From assembly GCA_029961105.1 (NCBI GenBank), contig JASBVO010000001.1, positions 62,001 to 126,000 on the forward strand: 64,000 nucleotides of DNA, in the 5' to 3' direction. Source of the stretch: Micrococcus sp. (GTDB taxonomy: Bacteria; Actinomycetota; Actinomycetes; Actinomycetales; Micrococcaceae). Below, in pieces: positions 1 through 7,707 of this stretch. The position numbers and the translations under genes were made by a program. How positions within the stretch are numbered: position 1 is the first letter of the stretch; each line of letters begins with the position of its first letter. The notes beneath the pieces are model-generated. The model was given only the letters and a program-made list of their open reading frames with translations, did no database searches and was not told where the DNA came from.

Positions 1-702
1 CCGCAGGAGCAGGCCGACCTGCCGCCGGACACCGCCCCGGAGCCTCAGGACGCCGAGCAGGAGGAGCGCTCCTGGTGGGACCAGTGGGGACCCGTGGTGA
101 TGATCATCGTGTACTCGATGGTCCCGGTCATCATCCTGATGATCCCGCTACTGGTCATCGCCCTGCTCAAGGGCCGGCGGCGCAAGCGGCGCCGACGGGC
201 GGACACCCCGGCCGCGCAGGTCTCCGGCGGCTGGTCGGAGGTCCTGAGCCTGGCCACGGACCTGGGCTCGGAACCGCAGCGAACCGGCACCCGGCGCGAG
301 CACGCCGCCGCCCTGGGCTCCGCCTTCCCGACGACGGCGGCCGGCACCACCCTGCTGGCCCGGCGCGCCGACCAGGCCATCTTCGGCCCCGGCGAGCCGA
401 CGGAGGCCCAGGTGGCCGACTACTGGGAACGGGTGGACGAGAACATCGCCGGCATCCGCGGGTCCGTGAGCGGCTGGCGGCGCCTGCGGGCGAAGTTCTC
501 CCCGCGGTCCCTCCTACTGGAGGCCCGGGCACGGCGTCGTCAACGCCGCCTGGTGCAGCGCCAGCGGCGGCTGGCCCGCCGCGCGGCAGCCGCCGAGCGC
601 CGGGCGGGGGAGCGCACGGCCGAGCGGCAGTCCCGCACGGCCCGGCGTGGCGGCGGCACCCGAGCAGTCCGTACAGTGGACGACCAAGCGAGCAAGGAAT
701 AG
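1..702 (+). CDS. C-terminal part of a membrane protein (possibly transglutaminase-like)
   Basis: The reading frame is open from base 1, so the N-terminus lies outside the window; 233 residues are visible before TAG at 700. After an acidic, Pro/Glu-rich stretch there is one strong transmembrane segment at about residues 30-55, followed at once by a cluster of Arg/Lys (GRRRKRRRR) and an Arg-rich tail. By the positive-inside rule this puts the tail in the cytoplasm. It lies 5 nt upstream of the RDD-FHA gene and so probably starts the visible part of the signalling operon. In related actinobacteria a transglutaminase-like (TgpA-type) membrane protein often sits here and ends with a similar helix and basic tail. 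That identity is inference from context; no catalytic domain is visible. Confidence 0.6.
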   Translation, partial: PQEQADLPPDTAPEPQDAEQEERSWWDQWGPVVMIIVYSMVPVIILMIPLLVIALLKGRRRKRRRRADTPAAQVSGGWSEVLSLATDLGSEPQRTGTRREHAAALGSAFPTTAAGTTLLARRADQAIFGPGEPTEAQVADYWERVDENIAGIRGSVSGWRRLRAKFSPRSLLLEARARRRQRRLVQRQRRLARRAAAAERRAGERTAERQSRTARRGGGTRAVRTVDDQASKE

Positions 703-707
703 GAACC

Positions 708-2021
708 GTGCAGAAAACCCTCAACCTGGTCAACGCACCGGCCGGCAGGCGGCTGGCGGCCTGGCTGATCGACCAGATCGTTCCCGCGGTGGCCGTGGGC
801 ATCGTCTACGCGGTCACCTTCCCCGCCGTGCTGGCCCGCGCCGGCAGCGCCCAGCAGGACGCGCTGGCCACGTTCTTCCTGGGCATGCTCGTCGCCGGCG
901 TGCTGTCGCTGGCCTACGCCGTCTGGCTGTGGGGCTGGCAGGCGTCGGCCGGCAAGACGCCGGGTCACCTGCTGCTGGGGCTGCGCATCACCTCCGAGGA
1001 CGGCACCCCCGCCGGCTGGGGACCGATCTTCCTGCGCTCCGTGCTGATCTGGGTCAGCGGCCTGGTCCCCGTGGTCGGGCCTGTCCTGATGCTGCTGTCC
1101 AACATCTGGGACACCAACCACCAGCGCCAGGGCTGGCATGACAAGGTGGCACGCACTCTCGTGCTGGACGTGAACACCGGACGCAACCCGCTGACGACCG
1201 GCGGCCTGTACGGACCGTCCACGTTCGCCCCCGGCGGCCTGCGCCCCGGTGACCCGGGGCACCCCGAGACGGGCGTGACCACCCCGGCGGTCTCCCGCTG
1301 GCCCGCGTTCAACCCGGCCGTGGCGGCCGGACCCATCACCGCGGTCCCCGGGGCCCCGGGGAACCACTCTTCGGACCCGTCCGGCGAGGCGTCCCCGGAC
1401 GCCTCGGCCTCCCTGCCGTCCCCGCCCGCGCCGACGTCGGCCCCGGCCCCCGGCGCCGTGCCCGCCCGCTCCGAACCTGCCCGCCCCGAACCCGTGCACG
1501 CCGCGGCAGTGCGTCCGGCCGCAGCCGAGGCCCGGGAGCCCGCCACCGCGCCGGCGTCCGCCCCTGCCGCCTCCGGGCGCTCCTCGGGCTACCGGGAGGA
1601 CCAGGTGGTGCTCGTGGGCGGTGCCGAGGAGCCCGCCGATCCGGACGAGGAGCTGGGCTCCACCCAGCTGCGCCGGCGGTCCGCCGGTCCCTCGGCGGTG
1701 AAGCTGCGCTTCGACGACGGCCAGAGCCATGAACTCAGCGGCTCGGCGCTGGTGGGACGCAATCCCGCGGCGGCCGCCGGCGAGACGGTGGACCTGCTCA
1801 TCCCGTTCGCGGACATGGGACGGTCCGTGTCCAAGACGCACCTGCACCTGACGGTGGACTCCACGGGCGTCTGGGTGACGGACCGCAACTCCACCAACGG
1901 CTCCGGCATCACCCCGCGCGGCGGCACCCGCCAGCGCCTGGAACCAGGCCAGCCGGTGCTCGCGCCGGTCGGGGCCACCGTCCACTTCGGCGACCGTACC
2001 TTCACGGTGTCCGCTGCATGA
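708..2021 (+). CDS. RDD family membrane protein with C-terminal FHA domain
   Basis: GTG at 708 is chosen because AAGGAA lies about 8 nt upstream and the product then begins directly at the RDD domain (437 aa). The RDD domain covers roughly residues 8-145 with three hydrophobic segments and the typical WHDKVARTLV end. A long Pro/Ala/Ser linker follows, then an FHA domain at about 333-437 with VGRNP, the SKTHLHL core and NSTNGSG, the residues that read phosphothreonine. The protein is therefore likely a membrane-bound phosphothreonine adaptor, possibly for the kinase encoded three genes downstream. The stop overlaps the next start (ATGA), which suggests translational coupling. Membrane topology and FHA call are solid; the partner is inferred. 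Confidence 0.88.
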   Translation: MQKTLNLVNAPAGRRLAAWLIDQIVPAVAVGIVYAVTFPAVLARAGSAQQDALATFFLGMLVAGVLSLAYAVWLWGWQASAGKTPGHLLLGLRITSEDGTPAGWGPIFLRSVLIWVSGLVPVVGPVLMLLSNIWDTNHQRQGWHDKVARTLVLDVNTGRNPLTTGGLYGPSTFAPGGLRPGDPGHPETGVTTPAVSRWPAFNPAVAAGPITAVPGAPGNHSSDPSGEASPDASASLPSPPAPTSAPAPGAVPARSEPARPEPVHAAAVRPAAAEAREPATAPASAPAASGRSSGYREDQVVLVGGAEEPADPDEELGSTQLRRRSAGPSAVKLRFDDGQSHELSGSALVGRNPAAAAGETVDLLIPFADMGRSVSKTHLHLTVDSTGVWVTDRNSTNGSGITPRGGTRQRLEPGQPVLAPVGATVHFGDRTFTVSAA

Positions 2022-2992
2022 CCCTGGAGACAACCATCGACGCGCCCCAGAGACCCTTCCGCCTGAACTACGGGTTCGGGTCCCACCGTGGACTCCGCCG
2101 GCAACTGAACGAGGACTCGCTGGTGGTCACCGGGAACCTGTTCGCGGTGGCGGACGGCATGGGTGGCCATGAGGCCGGCGAGGTGGCCAGCCGGATCTGC
2201 GTGGAGACCCTCGCCTCGGGGGTCAAGCAGGTCCGGGACGACCTCACGGCCGAGCAGCTGCAGCAGCTGATGGTCGCCTCGGACGATGCCATCCGGAGGA
2301 TCGCCGAGTCCCGGGCGGGCACCACCCTGGCGGGCGTCGCGATCGTGCGTGAGCGCCAGGGGCTGTACTGGATGGTGTTCAACGTGGGCGACTCGCGCGT
2401 CTACCGGATGTCCGAGGGGGAGTTCAGCCAGGTCAGCGTGGACCACTCCGAGGTCCAGGAGATGGTGGACGAGGGCTACCTGAGCAGGGAGGAGGCGCGG
2501 CACCATCCCCGCCGGCACGTGATCACCCGCGCCCTGGGCACCGGCGAGGCGTCCGCCGCGGACTTCTGGATGCTCCCGGTGCATGACGGGGACCGGCTGA
2601 TGGTCTGCTCGGACGGGCTGACCTCCGAGGTGGACGACGAGGAGATCCTGCAGGAGCTCTCCGCCCATCACGCGCCCCAGGATGCCGTGGACGCGCTGAT
2701 CCGCGACGCCCTGCGCAGCGGAGGCCGGGACAACATCACGATCATCGTGGTGGACGTGGAGGATACTGAGGCCGAGGAGAACCGGGTCATCACCTCGCCA
2801 CGGTCGGCCGACTCCGAGGAGCAGCAGACCACCCGGCCCCGGTTCGGCGACGGCGGCGCCGGAACGCTGGTCGGTGGCGTCCCGGGCGACGGCGGGGCGA
2901 CCACCGGTGATGCCGCGGTGGACCGCCGCGGCGGCGGGAGAGGCCCGCAGGACAGCGACCGACACGGCGACAGGCAAGGGGAACGAGCATGA
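2018..2992 (+). CDS. PP2C-family Ser/Thr protein phosphatase
   Basis: This 324-aa cytosolic protein has the PPM/PP2C metal-site motifs in order: RQLNEDS near the N-terminus, ADGMGGHEAGE at about residue 44, a VGDSRVYR strand, CSDGLTSEV, and the closing GGRDNITIIVVD. The catalytic domain covers about residues 15-250; the last 75 residues are a low-complexity tail. It should remove phosphate from Ser/Thr of proteins modified by the kinase encoded at 4986. ATG at 2018 overlaps the preceding TGA by 4 nt and its own TGA overlaps the next ATG, so it is embedded in a coupled operon. Activity class is confident from the Asp set; substrates are not visible. Confidence 0.93.
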   Translation: MTLETTIDAPQRPFRLNYGFGSHRGLRRQLNEDSLVVTGNLFAVADGMGGHEAGEVASRICVETLASGVKQVRDDLTAEQLQQLMVASDDAIRRIAESRAGTTLAGVAIVRERQGLYWMVFNVGDSRVYRMSEGEFSQVSVDHSEVQEMVDEGYLSREEARHHPRRHVITRALGTGEASAADFWMLPVHDGDRLMVCSDGLTSEVDDEEILQELSAHHAPQDAVDALIRDALRSGGRDNITIIVVDVEDTEAEENRVITSPRSADSEEQQTTRPRFGDGGAGTLVGGVPGDGGATTGDAAVDRRGGGRGPQDSDRHGDRQGERA

Positions 2993-4989
2993 CACCGACC
3001 GCGATGGTCCGCTACAGCGCGGGGCCGTGGCTGGGACTGGTCCGGGGCCGGTCCCTGGTGGCCCTGCCCGCCGACGCCAGTGAGGAGACCGCCGCCGTCG
3101 TCTGGGACCTGCTGGCCGGGTCGCCCGGCGTGGAGCAGTTGCTGGCCACGGTCCTGTCCGGCCGGTTGGACCTGACGGGGATGCCGGCGTTCGCGATCGT
3201 GTCCTTCCAGGGACAGGAGGTGCACGCCATCCTGCGTGGTGACGTGCACCTGCGGATGACCGGCCTTGACGACGGCGAGAGCCGGCTGAACGGGACCGGG
3301 GTCTCGACGTGGAACGAGCGCCGGGTCCCCAGGGTCCGGTCCTTCGAACTACTCGTGGACGACGCCCTGCCCAACGCGGAGAACCTGCCACTGGACGCCG
3401 GGGCCGTGCGCCTCGCGGCGCTGCAGGCGGACCTGGTGGGCACCACGTCCGAGGATGCCGAGCCCTGCCCGGAGGTCCGGGCCGCCGCCCAGGTGCCGCC
3501 GGCTCCGGTCCCCCCTCGCCCCGCCCCCGAATCCGTGCCCGCCCCCGAAGCTGAGGTCGGCACCGAGAGCGCGACCGGCATCGACGCTGAGGTCGGCACC
3601 GAGAGCGCGACCGGCATCGACGCTGAGGAGGGCACCGGGACCGCGTCCGCTGCCGGGCCGGAGGCCGCCGTCGAGCCCGAGCCCGCCGCCGGGCCGGTGA
3701 CCCCAGCCGAGCCCGGGCCCGCCGCCGGGCCGGTGACCCCAGCCGGGCCGGTGGCCCCAGCCGAGCCCGGACTGGAGAGCGCATCGGAATCCACAGCGGA
3801 GGCCGCGTCCAGTCCCACGCCGGAGCCTGAGGGGGAGCCGGACGCCGCTGACGGGGAGGGCGACGGTGACGACGGCGTGGACCCCGCCATGGACGAGCAG
3901 CCGGACGGCGATTCAGATATCGGCATGACCATCGCCCCGGACGCCGCTGAGTTCGCGGCGGTCCACCTGGCGCCCGACGCTCCGCAGCCGTCTGGCCGGA
4001 CCACCCGGATCCAGCCGGCCGGGGACGAGGGGGCACTGCATGACGAGAACGAGCCGGAGGACGAGCCTGAGGACAGCACCATCGCCAGCGGGCCCGTGCC
4101 CGCCGATCCCGCGCCGGCCCGCCCCGCCTCCCCGCTGCCCGGGCCCCAGGAGCTGATCGATTCGGTGCCGTGGCTCGCCGCGGCCCGGCGGTCGGTGCCC
4201 GGTCCGGAGCGGTCCCCGGCCGGTGGCTCGGACGACCGGCCCGGACTGACGGCGGGGGTTCCCGCCGACCTGGGGCAGACGGTGGCCCCCGCGGCGCATC
4301 CGGACGATGAGGCCGACGCTGACACGGTGCTGTCCCCGTCCGCGGTGGCGGGGGCCGCCGTCGCTCCGGGCCCCCGCGCCGGGGTTCCCGTGCCACCGCC
4401 GGGACCGGCGCCGGCCGTGCCGGCAGACCCGGACCATGACGGTGAGACCGTGATGAAGTCGGACCTGGACCTGGCCGGCGTCGGGACGGCGGCCCCGCCC
4501 GCCCCCGCCGCCCCGCTCGCGCCGACCACCGGTCCCATGGTGCTGGCACGCCAGTGCTCCGACGGCCACGCCAACCCACCGACGTCCAGCACCTGCACCG
4601 TCTGCGGGCAGTCGCTGGGTGGAGAGGCACGGCAGGTGCGCCGTCCCGCCCTGGGCCGGATCCGGATGTCCACCGGCGAGGTGCTGGAGCTGGACCGGCC
4701 GGTCGTCATCGGGCGCCAGCCGCAGGCACATCGCGTGGGTTCGGGCACCATGCCGCGGATGATCCAGGTCCGCAGCCCCAACGGGGACATCTCGCGGTCT
4801 CACTGCGAGGTGGTCCTGGAGGGCTGGCACGTGCAGCTGCGTGACCTCAAGGCCACCAACGGCACGGTGCTGATCCGCGAGGGCGCCGCTCCGCGCCGGC
4901 TGGGCCAGGGTGAGTCCGTCATGGTCCTGGACGGGGACATCGCCGACCTCGGCGACGGCGTCTCGCTGCGGTTCGAGGCGATTCCGTGA
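2989..4989 (+). CDS. FHA domain protein with long repetitive linker and zinc-ribbon-like element
   Basis: The 666-aa product starts at the ATG in an ATGA overlap with the phosphatase gene. Residues 1-135 form a compact domain I do not recognise. Residues about 150-510 are a Pro/Ala/Glu/Asp-rich linker containing two minisatellites. A Cys-rich stretch at about 523-540 (C...CTVC) looks like half or all of a small zinc ribbon. An FHA domain follows at about 553-660 with VIGRQP, SRSHCEV and ATNGT. It is likely a cytosolic phosphothreonine-binding adaptor in the kinase/phosphatase circuit. The stop overlaps the kinase GTG (GTGA). Linker repeats may vary between strains. Confidence 0.85.
   Translation: MTPTAMVRYSAGPWLGLVRGRSLVALPADASEETAAVVWDLLAGSPGVEQLLATVLSGRLDLTGMPAFAIVSFQGQEVHAILRGDVHLRMTGLDDGESRLNGTGVSTWNERRVPRVRSFELLVDDALPNAENLPLDAGAVRLAALQADLVGTTSEDAEPCPEVRAAAQVPPAPVPPRPAPESVPAPEAEVGTESATGIDAEVGTESATGIDAEEGTGTASAAGPEAAVEPEPAAGPVTPAEPGPAAGPVTPAGPVAPAEPGLESASESTAEAASSPTPEPEGEPDAADGEGDGDDGVDPAMDEQPDGDSDIGMTIAPDAAEFAAVHLAPDAPQPSGRTTRIQPAGDEGALHDENEPEDEPEDSTIASGPVPADPAPARPASPLPGPQELIDSVPWLAAARRSVPGPERSPAGGSDDRPGLTAGVPADLGQTVAPAAHPDDEADADTVLSPSAVAGAAVAPGPRAGVPVPPPGPAPAVPADPDHDGETVMKSDLDLAGVGTAAPPAPAAPLAPTTGPMVLARQCSDGHANPPTSSTCTVCGQSLGGEARQVRRPALGRIRMSTGEVLELDRPVVIGRQPQAHRVGSGTMPRMIQVRSPNGDISRSHCEVVLEGWHVQLRDLKATNGTVLIREGAAPRRLGQGESVMVLDGDIADLGDGVSLRFEAIP
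3553..3756 (+). repeat. Two 36-bp in-frame minisatellites in the FHA gene linker
   Basis: A 36-bp unit encoding EVGTESATGIDA is repeated twice exactly (3553-3588, 3589-3624) and begins a third, diverged copy. A second 36-bp unit encoding a Pro/Ala/Gly-rich sequence (AAGPVTPAEPGP) starts at 3685 and repeats at 3721 before diverging. Both are multiples of 3, so copy-number change would lengthen the linker without breaking the frame. Confidence 0.85.
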
Positions 4990-6692
4990 GCTCGAAGCGG
5001 CCCCCGGCGCCGCCGCCGCACATCGCGGGGTTCCGGTACGTCAGCCTGCTAGGCTCCGGCGGGTTCTCGGACGTCTACCTGTACGAGCAGGACCGGCCTC
5101 GCCGCAAGGTGGCCGTCAAGGTGCTGCTCTCCGGGCTGCGGACCGAGCGGGCCCGCAAGTCGTTCGAGTCCGAGGCCAACCTCATGGCCCAGCTGTCCTC
5201 GCACCCGTACATCGTCACCATCTACGAGGCGGACGTCACTGAGGACGGTCACTCCTACCTGGCCATGGAGTACTGCTCCCGGCCCTCCCTGGACATCCGC
5301 TACCGGCGCTCCCGGCTGGGGGTCGACGAGGTCCTGGCCATCGGGGTCCAGGTATCCTCCGCCGTGGAGACCGCGCACCGGGCGGGGATCGTGCACCGGG
5401 ACATCAAGCCGGCCAACATCCTGACGACGGACTACAACCGGCCCGCGCTGACGGACTTCGGCATCTCCGGGACCGTGGACATGCTCGACGAGGAAGCCGG
5501 CATGTCCATCCCGTGGTCCGCCCCGGAGGCCTTCACCGGCGGTTCCCCGGACGGCGTGGCCATGGACGTGTGGTCCCTCGGTGCCACCCTGTACACGCTG
5601 CTGGCCGGCCGCTCCCCGTTCGTGCGCCCCGGGGCGGACAACTCGCAGAAGGAGCTGATCTCCCGGATCGGCAAGGCGCCCCTGCCGCCGTTGAACCGGC
5701 CGGACATGCCGGCCTCGCTGGAACTGGTGCTGGCCACCGCGATGGCCAAGAACCCGGCCTCGCGCTTTCCCTCCGCCCACGCCTTCGCCCTGGCCCTGCA
5801 GCGGATCCAGTCCGAGCTGGGCCTGTCCGTCACCCCTTTCGAGGTGATGGACGAGTCCGGGTACCTGGAGGCCGAGGACGATGCGGTCGAGGAGGGCGGG
5901 GACGCCACCCGGGTCCGGCAGGTCGTCTCGATCGACCCGGACCGCGGCGCCACGGACACCTCACGGCACTTCCCGCCGATGCCCCCGTCCGCGGCGCCGG
6001 GCCGCCCGGTGGAGGACGACGTCGAGGACGCCACCGTCATCCGGCCCGCCCGGGGCGCCCCCGGGCAGCCGGGCGCGGCCTCAGCCGGGGCCTCCCCGGA
6101 CGACGACCCGACGATCATGGGCGGCCGCATCGGCGGTGGCCTGGCCGGGTCACGGGTCCCGTCGCGCCCGGCGCGCCGCTATCCCGACGCCGGCGGAGAC
6201 TGGGAGCCGGACGGCACCACCGCGCACCGGGTCGAGGACAGGTCCGGTTCGTCCCCGGCCATGGCGTGGGCCACGGAGAACAAGGTGGGGATCATCGCCT
6301 CGCTCGTGGTGCTGGTGCTCGGCGTGGTGGCGGCCGTGTGGCTGGCCGACAACCTCTCCGGCCGGCCCGCCCCGGATTCCGCGACTCCGCTGATCTCCGA
6401 GTCCCCGGCACTGCCGGTGCCCGAACCGGAGGAACCGGTCGAGGCGGCCCAGGAGGTGGCCGGCTCCCAGAAGGGAGAGGATGCGGTGTTCACCTGGACG
6501 AACCCGGAGCCGAGGGAGGGTGACACGTACCTCTGGCGCACCACCACGGCGACGGGCAAGGGCAGGATCACGACGGCCGAGAAGACCTCCGCGACCACCC
6601 CGGTACTCCAGGAGGACCGCACGTGCATCGAGGTCGTGGTGGTGCGCTCCAACGGCAAGCAGTCGGATCCGGCGGTGGGGTGCGTGGAGTGA
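4986..6692 (+). CDS. Transmembrane Ser/Thr protein kinase
   Basis: The 568-aa protein has a full Hanks-type kinase domain at about residues 15-275: glycine loop LGSGGFSDVY (22-31), VAVK Lys45, HRDIKPAN with Asp139, DFG at 157-159 and SAPE. A 150-residue cytosolic juxtamembrane linker follows. One transmembrane helix at about 433-455 leads to a 110-residue outside domain that starts AVFTWTNPEP and resembles an Fn3-like fold; there are no PASTA repeats. GTG at 4986 forms a GTGA overlap with the FHA gene. It is the probable writer of phosphothreonine read by the three FHA proteins and erased by the PP2C enzyme nearby. The sensed ligand is unknown. Confidence 0.93.
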   Translation: MSSKRPPAPPPHIAGFRYVSLLGSGGFSDVYLYEQDRPRRKVAVKVLLSGLRTERARKSFESEANLMAQLSSHPYIVTIYEADVTEDGHSYLAMEYCSRPSLDIRYRRSRLGVDEVLAIGVQVSSAVETAHRAGIVHRDIKPANILTTDYNRPALTDFGISGTVDMLDEEAGMSIPWSAPEAFTGGSPDGVAMDVWSLGATLYTLLAGRSPFVRPGADNSQKELISRIGKAPLPPLNRPDMPASLELVLATAMAKNPASRFPSAHAFALALQRIQSELGLSVTPFEVMDESGYLEAEDDAVEEGGDATRVRQVVSIDPDRGATDTSRHFPPMPPSAAPGRPVEDDVEDATVIRPARGAPGQPGAASAGASPDDDPTIMGGRIGGGLAGSRVPSRPARRYPDAGGDWEPDGTTAHRVEDRSGSSPAMAWATENKVGIIASLVVLVLGVVAAVWLADNLSGRPAPDSATPLISESPALPVPEPEEPVEAAQEVAGSQKGEDAVFTWTNPEPREGDTYLWRTTTATGKGRITTAEKTSATTPVLQEDRTCIEVVVVRSNGKQSDPAVGCVE

Positions 6693-6755
6693 GGGTGCAG
6701 GACCGCAGGGCAGTGCCAAGGGACGGACGGACACGACGTGGAGGGGGAATCACCG

Positions 6756-7541
6756 ATGGGTGCTGACGGAGGCGTCGCGCAGCAGGAACACGGGGAGCGG
6801 CAGGAGCAGCAGGGACCGCCGAGAGACGGCGCGGGGGGCGGCGAACTGGCGGTGTCCTTCGTCGGGGAGTGGTACGAGGTCTCCCCGGGCACGGTGTTCA
6901 CCATCGGCCGCGAGGGGGACCTGGAGATCGACGACAACCCCTACCTGCACCGGCGGTTCATGGAGATCCAGCAGATCGACGGGCTGTGGTGGCTGACGAA
7001 CGTGGGGTCGATGATCTCCGCCACCGTCGCCGACGCCTCCGGCGGCATGCAGGCCTGGGTCTCGCCGGGCTCACGCATCCCGCTGGTGTTCGGCCAGCTC
7101 AATGTGGTCTTCACCGCCGGGCCGACCACCTATGAGTTCTCCGTCCACCTGAGGAACCCGTCCTTCCTGCAGCAGTCCAACGGGAATGACGCCGTGGGGG
7201 AGACGACCATCGGTCCGGTGGTCTTCACCCCCTCGCAGAAGGCCCTCATCGTGGCGCTGGCCGAACCGATCCTGCGGCGCGGGGGCACCGGGTTCTCCAC
7301 GGTCCCGTCCTCCGCCAGTGCCGCCAAGCGGCTGGGCTGGCCGCTCACCCGGTTCAACCGCAAGCTGGACAACGTCTGCGACAAGCTCGACCGGGTGGGC
7401 GTGGCCGGCCTGCGCGGTGGAGGCGGCAAGCTGGCCACCAATCGCCGGACCCGCCTGGTGGAGCACGCCGTGACCTCCCACCTGGTCACCCCGGACGACC
7501 TGCCGCTGCTGGACCAGTTGCACGGGACCGAGGAGGACTGA
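6756..7541 (+). CDS. FHA domain protein with putative C-terminal DNA-binding domain
   Basis: ATG at 6756 is preferred over an in-frame GTG at 6738 because GAGGGGG lies 8 nt upstream of it. The 261-aa product has a Gln/Gly-rich N-terminus and an FHA-like domain at about 30-135 (FTIGREGD, NPYLHRRF), though the usual Ser before His is replaced by Tyr-Leu and the Asn loop is weak. A C-terminal domain follows at about 150-261, beginning TPSQKALIVALAEPIL and containing a predicted helix-turn-helix (SASAAKRLGWPLTRFNRKLD), reminiscent of winged-helix regulators. It is separated from the kinase gene by 63 nt. It may carry the kinase signal to transcription; that role is inference. Confidence 0.75.
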   Translation: MGADGGVAQQEHGERQEQQGPPRDGAGGGELAVSFVGEWYEVSPGTVFTIGREGDLEIDDNPYLHRRFMEIQQIDGLWWLTNVGSMISATVADASGGMQAWVSPGSRIPLVFGQLNVVFTAGPTTYEFSVHLRNPSFLQQSNGNDAVGETTIGPVVFTPSQKALIVALAEPILRRGGTGFSTVPSSASAAKRLGWPLTRFNRKLDNVCDKLDRVGVAGLRGGGGKLATNRRTRLVEHAVTSHLVTPDDLPLLDQLHGTEED

Positions 7542-7549
7542 CCCGGCGT

Positions 7550-7580
7550 CGCACCGGACTGCACCCGCCCGTCCGGTGCG
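7550..7580. terminator. Stem-loop after the signalling operon
   Basis: Arms CGCACCGGAC (7550-7559) and GTCCGGTGCG (7571-7580) are perfect complements with an 11-nt loop, 9 nt after the FHA gene stop. There is no T-run, as is common in high-GC actinobacteria. Confidence 0.6.
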
Positions 7581-7635
7581 GTCCGGCCCCGGGGCCAGAC
7601 TGCACCCGCCATGGCCCGGCGCGGCCATGACGTTC

Positions 7636-7663
7636 GGTCACCGCCGCCCGGTCACCGCCGCCC
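7636..7663 (+). repeat. 14-bp tandem repeat
   Basis: GGTCACCGCCGCCC occurs twice head to tail (7636-7649 and 7650-7663), just upstream of the -35 region of the next gene. Function unknown. Confidence 0.7.
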
Positions 7664-7671
7664 GTCGGATC

Positions 7672-7701
7672 TTGGCGGTGGTCCCGCTGCTCGGGTAGAC
7701 A
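7672..7701 (+). promoter_or_regulatory. Promoter of the arylsulfotransferase-like gene
   Basis: A -35-like TTGGCG (7672-7677) and a -10-like TAGACA (7696-7701) are separated by 18 nt. The GTG at 7708 begins 6 nt after the -10, where transcription would start, so the mRNA is probably leaderless. Confidence 0.5.
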
Positions 7702-7707
7702 CGGAGC

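Noticed and set aside
1589-4630. 1013-codon minus-strand open frame over the PP2C and FHA genes
   Set aside because: Pro/Arg/Gly-rich mirror of real coding DNA with no recognisable domain or ribosome-binding site.
7636-7663. CRISPR-like repeat
   Set aside because: Only two adjacent 14-bp copies without spacers.
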